IMG/VR virus record: IMGVR_UViG_3300047457_000974
Span: 1-64,000 of that record
Source of the DNA: a virus
Direction: 5' to 3' (one strand)
DNA length: 64,000 nt
Both the position numbers and the translations under genes were made by a program. The notes under the pieces are model-generated. The model saw only the letters and a list, made by a program, of their open reading frames with translations, had not been told where the DNA came from and did not search any database. Shown here one piece after another: positions 7,857-15,567 of this stretch (positions are counted from its first letter, which is position 1; every line of letters starts with the position of its first letter).

Positions 7857-10800
7857 CAATCACGCCAGGGCCACGACGCCTGGTTGGCGTCGCTGACGAT
7901 TACAGCAAGGCCCTGGATCAGCTGGAGCGCCGCGCCGTTGGCAATACCCGCGAGCTGCTGCGGCGCTCTCTGACCAATACGCTCGCCAGCCTCCGTCGGT
8001 CCTATGCGCTCTATCTGGAGGCGCTGGGCCCCATGAGCCGCGACCCATCCGGGCAGTTCATCCGCCGGCCGGGCAGCTACACCACCGCGGAGGCGACAGC
8101 GAAGTTCAGGGCGATCCTGGCCGATGCGCAGCGGTTCCTGCCCGACTGGGAGCTGGAGCAGTGGCGCATGCAGTACCAGGCCGATCTGCGGGAAGCCACC
8201 ACACTTGGCGTTGAACTGGCCAGCGAGCTGACGCGCATGCAGCGGGTGCCGGCACCAGCCCCAGGCATGGGGCCCACTACTCCCGGGCAGGTGCAGCAGC
8301 TGGGGCAGGAGCTGGTCGCCATGGCGCAGCAGCCACCGCAGGCCTCGCCGTTCGCTGGCGTCAACCCCGAGGCGGTGCGGGCCGCTGCCCTGCAGGCCAG
8401 CGCCATGATCCAGGGCGAGACGGCACGATTCCGCGATCAGATCGTGCAGATCGTCGGCGAGGGTGCATCCCGCGGCTGGGGCCCGAAGCGGCTTGAGCGC
8501 GACATCCGCCAGGCACTGGTCGGCGCTCGCGACCCGAACGGCATCACGAAGCGGTTGGGGCTGGAGCAACGGGCAGAGCTGATCGCCCGCAGCGAGCTGG
8601 CAGCGGCCTACTCCGGAGGGACGCTGCGCACCGCGCAGCAGCGGGGCATCGCCTACGTCAGGGTGATGGCCAGCAATGACGAGCGAACCTGCCCTACGTG
8701 TGCGGCGAGGAATGGCAGGGTCTATCCAGTTGATCGCGTGGCACTGCCGTTTCATCCGAGATGCCGCTGCGTTGCAGTCGAGGTGGAGAACGAGGCCGTC
8801 ACCGAGAAGGATCCTGCACTGCGCGCCACCCTGCTCGACTCCCAGCGCTGGCAGGACGAGCACGACCGCGGCGTTGAGGCCTATGCAGAGGCTCGGCACC
8901 AGGAGCGCATCGACGTGCTGCAACGGCAGGTGGACCGGGCCAAGGACGGCGACCAGAAGGATGCACTGAGCGCCCAGCTGCAGCAGCTGGTAGATCGCGG
9001 CCCAGACATGGTGAAGGCCCGGGCTGAATTGGCCCAGGCCTTGCGGACGCCTACCGCGAGCGAGCGGCGGCTATTTGGGAAGGATGCGAAACCGCTGCGG
9101 GAAAGCGTGCCACTGTTCGGTGGTGACGAGCCGCCCGCCGCCGCAGCACCGCCGCCACCGCCGGCACCTCGCAAGCCATCGGCGCCCCCGATGGCCCAAC
9201 GGGTCTCGCGCATGCGGACCTCGGACATCAGCGCCGATCCAGCCCGCTTTCAGTACAAGCTCAACGCCAACAGCGAAACCGGTGAAGTCGGCAGCCTGCG
9301 CGGCGTGCAGAAGTGGAACGAGGACCTGGCCGGCGTGCTCTCGGTATGGAAGGATCCAGCCGACGGCAAGACCTACGTCATCAATGGTCACAACCGGCTG
9401 GCACTGGCGAACAAGCTCGGCGCCAGCGAAGTGCCGGTGCTCAACATCGAAGCCAAGACGGCAGCAGAGGCCCGCGCGATCGGCGCCAAGCAGAACATCG
9501 CCAACGGCGATGGCACCGCGATCGATGCCGCCAAGTTCATGCGCGACACCGGTCAGCGCGCCAAGGACATGCTGGCCCAGGGCCTGAACCTCAAAGGCTC
9601 GGTGGCACGCAACGGCGCCGCGCTCGCGGACCTGCCCGACTTCATGTTCTCCGCCGTGGTGGACGGCCGCCTCTCGGTGGACCACGGCGCCGCCATCGGC
9701 CGCAGCGGCCTGACCCACGGCCAGATGGCAGACGCCTACAAGGTGCTGCAGAGCAAGCCATCGATGAGCGCAGCCACCTTGGACGAGGTGCTGCAGGCGG
9801 CCCGGGCCAGCAAGGCCCGCACGCGCGAGGAAGCAACCCTCTTCGGAACCAGTCAGGTAGAGACCAGCACCATGATCGAGCGGGCGGAGCTGGCCGCCAA
9901 GCTGCGCGCCGGGCAGAACCAAGAGATCAGAGTGCTTGACAAAGCCGCCGGCAAGGCTGATGTGCTGGCCGCCAAGGGCAACAGGATCGACGTGCAGCAG
10001 GCGCAGATCAGGGCAGCTGAGGCCCGCTCGCGTGCGGACGTGTTTGATCTGCTCAAGAACCAACCCAGCAGCGCCATCGCCAAGGCCCTGAACGATGCGG
10101 CGGCTGCCGTTCAGGATGCCCCAAACCGCGCGGCCAAGGCGCAGGCCACCAAGGACGGCAGCGCCCTGGTGAATGCCGCCATCGATCGCGAGCTGCGGCG
10201 CATGGCCGGCAGCAGCAAGGGCCTGCTGCTCAGCGTCGCCGACCTCAAGGCCAAGCGTGCCGGACAGCTCGCGCAACCGCCGGAGCTGGAGCTTGCGGCC
10301 AGGCCCGCGGATCTGACGCTCAGCAGGCTGCCGACGCGCCTGCTGGATCCCGCCACCGCCAAGGCCGGGTCCATCGGCTCCCTGCGACCCGATCAGGTGC
10401 GCGCTGATGCCGAGCGCTTCCAGTACAAGGCGGCAACAGACGCCAGGACCGGTGAGGTCGGCAGCCTGGAGGGCGTCAGCAAGTACGACCCGGCTCTTGC
10501 CGGCGTGATCAGCGTCTGGAAGGATCCAGCCAACGGGGAGACGTATGTCATCAATGGCCACAACCGACTGGCCGCCGCGAAGCGACTCGGCGCTGATGCC
10601 GTGAGCGTTCGCTATATCAATGCCGCCACTGCCGCTGATGCCAGGGCGATCGGCGCCTTGGCCAACATCGCCGAGGGCCAGGGAACGGCGATCGATGCCG
10701 CCAAGTTCATGCGGGAGAAGGGGTACACCGCTGCGGACATGCTGGCGATGGGCATACCGCTCAAGAAGGCTGCTGCGCGCGATGGCGCTAATCTCGCCAG

Positions 10801-11431
10801 CCTGCCGGATGACATCTGGTCTGCTGTCGTCAATGAAACGATCGGGATCGAAAAGGCCTCACAGATCGGCGGTGCTGGCCTCGACGCGCAGGGTATGCGG
10901 AATGTCGCCAGCGTCCTGGCCAGGCGCCCGAGCGCCAGTGCTGATGTCGTCCGGGAGCTGGTGGCTGCTGAGAAGGCGTCCATGCAGCAGGGGTCGACGA
11001 TGGAACTGTTCAACGACCCCGATGCGGAGCGCTTCAAGCTGAGCCGCGCGGATGTGACCCGTTCGATGCGCGATGAGCTGATGAAGGACAAAACCCTGTT
11101 CAGCACACTGGCTACCAGCAGGGCCGCTCAGGCACTGGAGAAAGCTGGCAGCCAACTGGACACCGCAGCGAATCGCCAGGCGTCCGCCGAGGTTGAGCGT
11201 GTGCTGAGCGTCTTCGATCAGATGAAGAACCTATCCGGCCCCGTTGGGCAGGCTCTGGATCGTGGCGCCAGAGAGATCATGGGCGCCCGCAACGCACAGG
11301 AGCGACTGGAGATTCAGCGCCGACTCAGGGGTGAAATATCAGGCGCTGTTCAGGAGGTGCTGAGCGTGATACCTGGTGGTCAACCACCGCCACCACCGGA
11401 AGCGCCAGGGCAGTCATCACTGTTCGGTTGA
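7853..11431 (+). CDS. MuF head protein fused to two ParB-like units (polyvalent-type protein)
   Basis: A 1192-residue protein. Residues 1-310 are the MuF/SPP1 gp7-like head morphogenesis part. Its conserved end shows paired cysteines and a Cys/His/Arg motif (RTCPTCAARNGRVYP near 280, then PFHPRCRC). A Pro-rich linker follows. Two long related units then start near residues 457 and 843. Each opens with RFQYK and EVGSL, carries a ParB-type YVINGHNRLA motif (near 509 and 899), then AIDAAKFMR and a helical tail. MuF proteins sit inside capsids, and such fusions are known as polyvalent proteins thought to enter the cell with the DNA. The ParB units could act on host DNA or nucleotides. The C-terminus ends with a short polyproline run and SLFG. 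Confidence 0.88.
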   Translation: MTITPGPRRLVGVADDYSKALDQLERRAVGNTRELLRRSLTNTLASLRRSYALYLEALGPMSRDPSGQFIRRPGSYTTAEATAKFRAILADAQRFLPDWELEQWRMQYQADLREATTLGVELASELTRMQRVPAPAPGMGPTTPGQVQQLGQELVAMAQQPPQASPFAGVNPEAVRAAALQASAMIQGETARFRDQIVQIVGEGASRGWGPKRLERDIRQALVGARDPNGITKRLGLEQRAELIARSELAAAYSGGTLRTAQQRGIAYVRVMASNDERTCPTCAARNGRVYPVDRVALPFHPRCRCVAVEVENEAVTEKDPALRATLLDSQRWQDEHDRGVEAYAEARHQERIDVLQRQVDRAKDGDQKDALSAQLQQLVDRGPDMVKARAELAQALRTPTASERRLFGKDAKPLRESVPLFGGDEPPAAAAPPPPPAPRKPSAPPMAQRVSRMRTSDISADPARFQYKLNANSETGEVGSLRGVQKWNEDLAGVLSVWKDPADGKTYVINGHNRLALANKLGASEVPVLNIEAKTAAEARAIGAKQNIANGDGTAIDAAKFMRDTGQRAKDMLAQGLNLKGSVARNGAALADLPDFMFSAVVDGRLSVDHGAAIGRSGLTHGQMADAYKVLQSKPSMSAATLDEVLQAARASKARTREEATLFGTSQVETSTMIERAELAAKLRAGQNQEIRVLDKAAGKADVLAAKGNRIDVQQAQIRAAEARSRADVFDLLKNQPSSAIAKALNDAAAAVQDAPNRAAKAQATKDGSALVNAAIDRELRRMAGSSKGLLLSVADLKAKRAGQLAQPPELELAARPADLTLSRLPTRLLDPATAKAGSIGSLRPDQVRADAERFQYKAATDARTGEVGSLEGVSKYDPALAGVISVWKDPANGETYVINGHNRLAAAKRLGADAVSVRYINAATAADARAIGALANIAEGQGTAIDAAKFMREKGYTAADMLAMGIPLKKAAARDGANLASLPDDIWSAVVNETIGIEKASQIGGAGLDAQGMRNVASVLARRPSASADVVRELVAAEKASMQQGSTMELFNDPDAERFKLSRADVTRSMRDELMKDKTLFSTLATSRAAQALEKAGSQLDTAANRQASAEVERVLSVFDQMKNLSGPVGQALDRGAREIMGARNAQERLEIQRRLRGEISGAVQEVLSVIPGGQPPPPPEAPGQSSLFG

Positions 11432-11433
11432 CG

Positions 11434-11439
11434 TATAAT
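11434..11439 (+). promoter_or_regulatory. Possible -10 box (TATAAT)
   Basis: A perfect TATAAT lies just after the MuF stop, 30 bases before the ATG at 11470. No convincing -35 is seen at 17 bases upstream. It may mark an independent promoter for the small gene that follows. Confidence 0.35.
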
Positions 11440-11469
11440 GAGCGGGCGACCACCGCAACCCACCACACC

Positions 11470-11736
11470 ATGGCCATTGATTTGACCGATAAAGCAATCC
11501 GCGAGAGCTTCGATGCAATGCTCGAAGCAGCCAGCACCTATCTGCAGCCGCAGGATCTGGTTCGCTGGCATCACAGAATCGAGAACTGCGACAACCTCAG
11601 CCAGGCTGCCGAGGTGACAACGGAAATGATCGGCCGGCCCATGAGTGCCACGGACCGGCGGATCGCAGATGAGGTTCGTCAGTCGCTGATCCTGCTGGGC
11701 GACCGGGTCGGCGCCAGCGAGGGATCAGCGGCCTGA
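11470..11736 (+). CDS. Hypothetical protein after MuF
   Basis: An 88-residue helical protein with no family recognised. The ATG at 11470 is preferred over an upstream TTG because it follows CCCACCACACC, the common start context, and because the residues before it look unconstrained. Its stop lies one base from the stop of the convergent cyAbrB gene, so no terminator separates them. Confidence 0.65.
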   Translation: MAIDLTDKAIRESFDAMLEAASTYLQPQDLVRWHHRIENCDNLSQAAEVTTEMIGRPMSATDRRIADEVRQSLILLGDRVGASEGSAA

Positions 11737-11737
11737 C

Positions 11738-12199
11738 TCAGAACGGCGCCAGCTCCCGCTCGGCATCAGCCGGTGCGTTGTCGTAGGTGACAACAGCAGG
11801 CTCCGCCGCGGGAGCGGGGCACGCGGCAGGGGCGGCAGGAGCATCGGCGGCAGCCTTGCGCAGCACCAGGGCGCCATCGATGTGCTCGATGTCCACCCGG
11901 TCGCCGTCGGCCACGCCGATCAGGGCGCTGTAGCCGGCGGTGACGGGGATCACGCCGGTCTTGCTGGCCTTGACGTTGAAGCTCAGCGGCTTCCCGCGGC
12001 CAGCCTTGACCACCTTCGGCTCAGGCGTGCCGAGGTCCACGCCCTTGGCATCGATGATGGCCTCGTAGTAAGCGGAGAACAGAATCCGCTCGCTGCCATC
12101 CTTTTTTGTGGCGACATAGCCGCAGGCGCGGGCAATGTCCACCTTGGACAGGTGAGACAGCTCAGCGACCTTGGCCAGCAGTTCAGCGCCCTTCAGCAT
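11738..12199 (-). CDS. cyAbrB-type transcriptional regulator
   Basis: A 153-residue homologue of the cyanobacterial AbrB family. The N-terminal part has the hallmark KGAELLAKVAELSHLSKVDI, ARACGYVATKKDGSERI and YYEAIIDAKGVDLG segments. The swapped-hairpin AbrB-like domain follows at about 82-115 (GVIPVTAGYSALIGVADGDR, LVLRK). A ~38-residue Ala/Pro tail is extra. In cyanobacteria cyAbrB proteins regulate carbon and nitrogen metabolism genes. A phage copy could modulate host transcription or control lysogeny. It is leftward inside the rightward morphogenesis region, with a 22-bp palindrome in its upstream region. Confidence 0.88.
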   Translation of the reverse strand: MLKGAELLAKVAELSHLSKVDIARACGYVATKKDGSERILFSAYYEAIIDAKGVDLGTPEPKVVKAGRGKPLSFNVKASKTGVIPVTAGYSALIGVADGDRVDIEHIDGALVLRKAAADAPAAPAACPAPAAEPAVVTYDNAPADAERELAPF

Positions 12200-12231
12200 C
12201 GTGGATCGTGGTGGGGAACGCCTATTGTACC

Positions 12232-12253
12232 GCTACGGTTTCGATACCGCAGC
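12232..12253. promoter_or_regulatory. 22-bp palindromic operator-like site 1
   Basis: Two half-sites of the form GCTnCGGTA face each other around a central CG (here GCTACGGTT and ATACCGCAGC). It lies between the divergent cyAbrB gene and the gene at 12256, ending two bases before that ATG. Related sites are at 46418, 47722, 54795, 59799 and 62075. A dimeric repressor site is the likely meaning. Confidence 0.7.
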
Positions 12254-12255
12254 AA

Positions 12256-12456
12256 ATGGATTCACCACCTGACGATCTGGCGGCTTTCCTGCTGCTGCAT
12301 GCCGCCGTGAGCGCACGCGACGAGGAGATCACGCGCCAGGCGCTACGGCAAGTCGCGACCGAGATGCCCACCACAACCGGCCACAAGGTCGCATCGACGC
12401 TGCATCGCTCGATCAGCGGCGGCGGGCGGTTGTGGCTCAGCCGGCTGGTGGCTTAG
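12256..12456 (+). CDS. Hypothetical protein divergent from cyAbrB
   Basis: A 66-residue helical protein (MDSPPDDLAAFLLLHAAVSA at the start). It begins directly after the palindromic site and overlaps by 4 bases the end of the convergent gene at 12453. Reading further upstream in this frame gives a sequence that is only the shadow of cyAbrB, so the ATG at 12256 is chosen. No family recognised. Confidence 0.55.
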   Translation: MDSPPDDLAAFLLLHAAVSARDEEITRQALRQVATEMPTTTGHKVASTLHRSISGGGRLWLSRLVA

Positions 12457-13178
12457 GCCTTGGGCTTGCGGCGGCGGGGACGCTTGGGCTTGCCGCCGCC
12501 GCCACCGGTGTCACCAGCGGCCGGCAATGCCCTGCCGCCACTGGATCCACTGACGCGCCGACGGCCGCCGCTCCTGCTCCCGCTGATTGCACCGGCCGAG
12601 CTTGGCCCCGTGATTTCGGCAATCCCTCGCAGCCTGGCAGCATCGGCCTGGGCCAGTTGCCGCAGGGTGCCGCGCAATGTTCCAGCGACGCTGCCCGATC
12701 GTCCGCTGGAGCCACTGGAACCGCCGGAGCCATTGCCCCGTGGCGCCGACCTGGCGCTCGGCGCCTTGATCGGCTGACCGGTGATCTGTTCGATGCCTCG
12801 AATGAACCTGGCGTCTTGTTGTGCCAGCTCTCGCAGTGTTTCGCGCAACGTGTCGGCAATGCGAGGCTTCTTGCCGGCGGCTGGCGTTGTATTGACCCGC
12901 ACGGCGTTGCCAGTGGTCGTCATCGCTCCGCCGCGGCGTGCCGCTCGGGCGGCGCTCGCCGCGCTCTTGTAGGCAGCTTTGGCTGCCGTTGGCTGAGCCT
13001 TGCCCTGGAATTGCGCGGTCCTGGCGGCTTGCTCCCTGGCGTTGCGACGCTGCTCGGCGCGTGTTCCGACCTTGCCGCCACGCGGTCCCGATCGTCCGAC
13101 CTTGGCCGGGCCTCGGCCGCCACTAGAGCCTCCTCCAGTAAAGCGACCCTTGGCATCGCGGTTGTAGGTTCTGGCCAT
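12453..13178 (-). CDS. MARTYKRD-family basic protein B
   Basis: A 241-residue basic protein. Residues 1-17 (MARTYNRDAKGRFTGGG) are the family tag. The next module (GPRGGKVGTRAEQRRNAREQ, then PTAAKAAYK) is shared with the proteins at 13506 and 18142. The C-terminal half contains a repeated ~30-residue helix (TLRETLRELAQQDARFIRGI and TLRGTLRQLAQADAARLRGI, each followed by ITG) separated by Gly/Ser linkers, then a Lys/Arg end. It is leftward, in tandem with two other basic genes. Function unknown; nucleic-acid or capsid association is inference. Confidence 0.75.
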   Translation of the reverse strand: MARTYNRDAKGRFTGGGSSGGRGPAKVGRSGPRGGKVGTRAEQRRNAREQAARTAQFQGKAQPTAAKAAYKSAASAARAARRGGAMTTTGNAVRVNTTPAAGKKPRIADTLRETLRELAQQDARFIRGIEQITGQPIKAPSARSAPRGNGSGGSSGSSGRSGSVAGTLRGTLRQLAQADAARLRGIAEITGPSSAGAISGSRSGGRRRVSGSSGGRALPAAGDTGGGGGKPKRPRRRKPKA

Positions 13179-13207
13179 GGCAATAGCTCTCGCTCTTTAG
13201 GTTTTCG

Positions 13208-13502
13208 CTACTTCTTGCGCTGACGCTTGGGCTTCTTCTCAGGGTTGGCATTCCGCGGACCCGGCCGAATGTTGCTCTTGGCCTTGCGACGACTCCGCCT
13301 GCCTGGTGGCATCGCGGCCAGCTGCTGGTCGTAGAGCTGCGCCGCCCTGGCAGCCGGTTTGCTGCCAGCCGCAGCCAGCCGTGCGGCGCGTCTGGCGCGA
13401 CGCTTGATCTGCTGCACGCCGAGCTTTCAGCGTCCCGGCCTTGAACTCGTGGAACACCTTTGCGACCTTGCGGTCGCCGGCTGTGGGCTTCTTCTTGGCC
13501 AT
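13208..13502 (-). pseudogene. Small Lys/Arg-rich protein, apparently frameshifted
   Basis: The frame starting at 13502 reads MAKKKPTAGDRKVAKVFHEF, then KAGTLK. This resembles the start of small basic KVMHEFKxGTLKS-type proteins (DUF6496-like). After that point it turns into an unnatural Gln-rich sequence. The natural continuation (QQIKRRARRAARLAAAGSK, ending KKPKRQRKK) lies one base out of frame and stops at 13208. A single-base difference near the GCTGAAAGCTC stretch would join them. This may be a true frameshift, a sequence error or a recoding site. Confidence 0.5.
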
Positions 13503-13505
13503 GGA

Positions 13506-14021
13506 TCAGCCCTTCCCGCCACCCATCCGGGTAGCGCGACGTGCAAACCGTGCGGCACTTCTAGCCGCCTTATACGCAGCCTTGGCATTGGTCGGCGCAG
13601 CTTTCGACCGGAAACGCTGAGTGCGCTCAGCCTGAGCCTTTGCGTTACGGCGCTGCTGGGTCTTGGTGCCTGATTTGCCGCCACGTGGGCCGCGTCGCCT
13701 GTCCATGGCCGCTGCGGCAGAACGTGCTGCCGCCTTAGCCGTCACTGCGGCGGCACGACGAGCGGCCTTGCTGCCCTTGCCTGCCGCACCATCACGCTCT
13801 GCCTGCGCATTCCGATTCTGAGCCTTGATGTATCGCTCTCGCTGCGGGTTGCGCTTGCCCTTGCCGCTGAGCATTGAGCTGCTGACCTCACGATTCATCG
13901 CCTGCTTCCTGGCTGCCACCGTGCCGCCCGATTTCCTCCCGCCGCTCCTGCCGCCGCCGGATCCACCGCCACCGCCTCCGGCAAAACGGCCGTTGGAGTC
14001 TCGTTTGTAGGTGCGAGCCAT
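13506..14021 (-). CDS. MARTYKRD-family basic protein C
   Basis: A 171-residue basic protein starting at the ATG at 14021. The tag MARTYKRDSNGRFAGGGGGG begins it; sequence upstream in the same frame is not family-like and was excluded. A middle part rich in Arg/Ala/Lys is followed by the module GPRGGKSGTKTQQRRNAKAQ and PTNAKAAYK shared with the proteins at 12453 and 18142. Here that module is C-terminal, whereas in the other two it follows the tag directly, so modules have been shuffled. Function unknown. Confidence 0.75.
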   Translation of the reverse strand: MARTYKRDSNGRFAGGGGGGSGGGRSGGRKSGGTVAARKQAMNREVSSSMLSGKGKRNPQRERYIKAQNRNAQAERDGAAGKGSKAARRAAAVTAKAAARSAAAAMDRRRGPRGGKSGTKTQQRRNAKAQAERTQRFRSKAAPTNAKAAYKAARSAARFARRATRMGGGKG

Positions 14022-14051
14022 GATCAAGGCAGGGGAAGCTAGCCCAGCTTT

Positions 14052-14066
14052 CCGGCAACCTATGCC
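14052..14066 (+). promoter_or_regulatory. CCGGCAACCTA leader motif, copy 2
   Basis: CCGGCAACCTATGCC, 16 bases before the ATG at 14082. It restarts rightward transcription units after the leftward islet. Confidence 0.45.
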
Positions 14067-14081
14067 AGATTCCCTGCCACC

Positions 14082-14591
14082 ATGCCGGCGCCAATTCCGA
14101 CGCTCAACCCACTGTGGCGGCCCAATGGCAGCAGCGCCCGCGACGATCGCGAGCTGATCAGGGGCTATGCCATGTGGCCGGTCTCGGCCTACAACCTGAC
14201 GCAACTGACAACGGTGCTCAACCGCGTTGCCGATACCTCCGCAGCAACCGTCAAGCAGGTGCAGGCCTGGATTGATGAGATCGAGAACCTGGAGCAGGAC
14301 TGGTCGGACAAGGTGGCTGATGGCACCGCTCATCTCGGCAACGTGCAGCGCTACCGCGGCCCGGCGCCTAGTACCACGCTGACCCGTGATGATCTGCGCA
14401 AACGCGCAGACGTGCTGGAGTGGGATACAAGCCTGCTGCAGGTGGAGTACGAAAGCGGCGGCAGGCCTGATGCCACCGCTGGCGGCACGATCTCGAACCG
14501 GATTGCGCAGCTCAAAAGCCGGATCCTGGAGACGATTGGCATCAAGGCCAGCGATCGCTCCGGCGGGCAGGCAACACTGGTGCGCAGCTGA
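14082..14591 (+). CDS. Hypothetical neck/connector protein
   Basis: A 169-residue protein, helical in the middle (NLTQLTTVLNRVADTSAATV, WIDEIENLEQDW). It is the first gene of the neck and tail cluster; its stop overlaps the next start (TGATGG). Position suggests a head-tail connector or joining protein, but no conserved family signature is visible. The start follows CCCTGCCACC. Confidence 0.6.
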   Translation: MPAPIPTLNPLWRPNGSSARDDRELIRGYAMWPVSAYNLTQLTTVLNRVADTSAATVKQVQAWIDEIENLEQDWSDKVADGTAHLGNVQRYRGPAPSTTLTRDDLRKRADVLEWDTSLLQVEYESGGRPDATAGGTISNRIAQLKSRILETIGIKASDRSGGQATLVRS

Positions 14592-15061
14592 TGGCCACCG
14601 ACTTCGCCGCCTACGCCAACCTGCGGTTCCTGTGGCCGCAGCCGGCAGCGATCACCACCCTGCGCAACGGCATGCCATCACCTGCTGCCCTGGTGGCCAT
14701 CGAGGTGTTTGCCAAGGGTGAAACCGGTTCACCCGAGCAGATTCCATCGCTGCACATCGGCACTCGCACGATGGAGGGCTACATCACCCGATGGGCGCCG
14801 CTGCCATCCGGCGCCAGCTGGCTGGCAAGCGGTAACAGCTGGAGCTGGACCGATACTGGACTGATGCCTCCAGGCCTGGCGGCAGAAGCCCGCGGCAAGG
14901 CGTACCTGGGACCGCTGGAGTCGCTGCCCACCCTCGGCGGACTGGTGGGTGAGGTGACGATCATGCAGTTGGGTGGCACGTTCGGGATCGGTGGTATCGG
15001 CGCTGAGCTGCGCACCGCGCTGGGCGATGCGATCCGCCTGCAGTTCGCCACAGTGCAATGA
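14591..15061 (+). CDS. Hypothetical neck protein
   Basis: A 156-residue protein rich in Gly, Trp and Pro, with a beta-rich feel (HIGTRTMEGYITRWAPLPSG). It is coupled at both ends: the start shares bases with the previous stop, and ATGA overlaps the next gene. Position between a possible connector and the tail-completion protein suggests a stopper or neck role. No family recognised. Confidence 0.6.
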   Translation: MATDFAAYANLRFLWPQPAAITTLRNGMPSPAALVAIEVFAKGETGSPEQIPSLHIGTRTMEGYITRWAPLPSGASWLASGNSWSWTDTGLMPPGLAAEARGKAYLGPLESLPTLGGLVGEVTIMQLGGTFGIGGIGAELRTALGDAIRLQFATVQ

Positions 15062-15531
15062 GCATTCGCGTCAGGGTCGCCAGCGATGGGATCACCGCCA
15101 GGGCTGAAACGGCAGCGCAGCGTGCTACGCAGGCGGTGATGCGGGAATTGTTCGCGGCGTTCCAGCAGAGCTTCACTGCGCAAGCATGGGACTGGCCGCA
15201 GGCCACGGTCAGGCGCAAGGCCACCAAGCGACGCAAGGCGGTGATCGCTGAGTCACCGCGGAACCTGATCGATGTTGGCAATCTCCGCCAGTCCGGTTTC
15301 TGGCAGATGACCGGCTCATACTCAGCCCGGTTTACATGGTCAGCCGACTACGCCACTGCCGTGCATGAGGGTTACCGGCGATTTCGTGCGGATGGCAGCT
15401 TCTCCACCTGGCCGGCTCGCCCCTGGACGCATGCCGTACTGGGTCGGGTGACGGTGCCGGGGATTCAGCCGTTCCCGATGCAGCAGCGGCTGAAGGATGT
15501 ATGGCTGGCGACGTTTCGGGCGGGGCGTTGA
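15058..15531 (+). CDS. Tail completion protein, HK97 gp10-like
   Basis: A 157-residue protein. The N-terminal half is helical (AAQRATQAVMRELFAAFQQS). A central region is followed by the pattern YATAVHEGYRRF and ARPWTHAVLG, which resembles the VHEG...PARPF pattern of HK97-gp10-like head-tail joining proteins. ATGA overlap with the upstream gene. It would complete the tail end that meets the connector. Confidence 0.6.
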   Translation: MSIRVRVASDGITARAETAAQRATQAVMRELFAAFQQSFTAQAWDWPQATVRRKATKRRKAVIAESPRNLIDVGNLRQSGFWQMTGSYSARFTWSADYATAVHEGYRRFRADGSFSTWPARPWTHAVLGRVTVPGIQPFPMQQRLKDVWLATFRAGR

Positions 15532-15534
15532 CGG

Positions 15535-15549
15535 GCGGCAACCTATCCC
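15535..15549 (+). promoter_or_regulatory. CCGGCAACCTA leader motif, copy 3
   Basis: GCGGCAACCTATCCC lies between the tail completion gene and the chaperone gene at 15568. The 13 bases from GGCAACCTATCCC are the same as in copy 1 at 7665. Confidence 0.45.
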
Positions 15550-15567
15550 ACCCACCCACAGGCAGTC

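Noticed and set aside
12432-13223. Rightward 263-residue frame opposite MARTYKRD protein B
   Set aside because: No start context or motifs; it is the complement of the Gly/Ser/Arg-rich leftward gene.
14022-14333. N-terminal extension of the gene at 13506
   Set aside because: The extension precedes the MARTYKRD tag, overlaps the start of the rightward neck gene and is not family-like.
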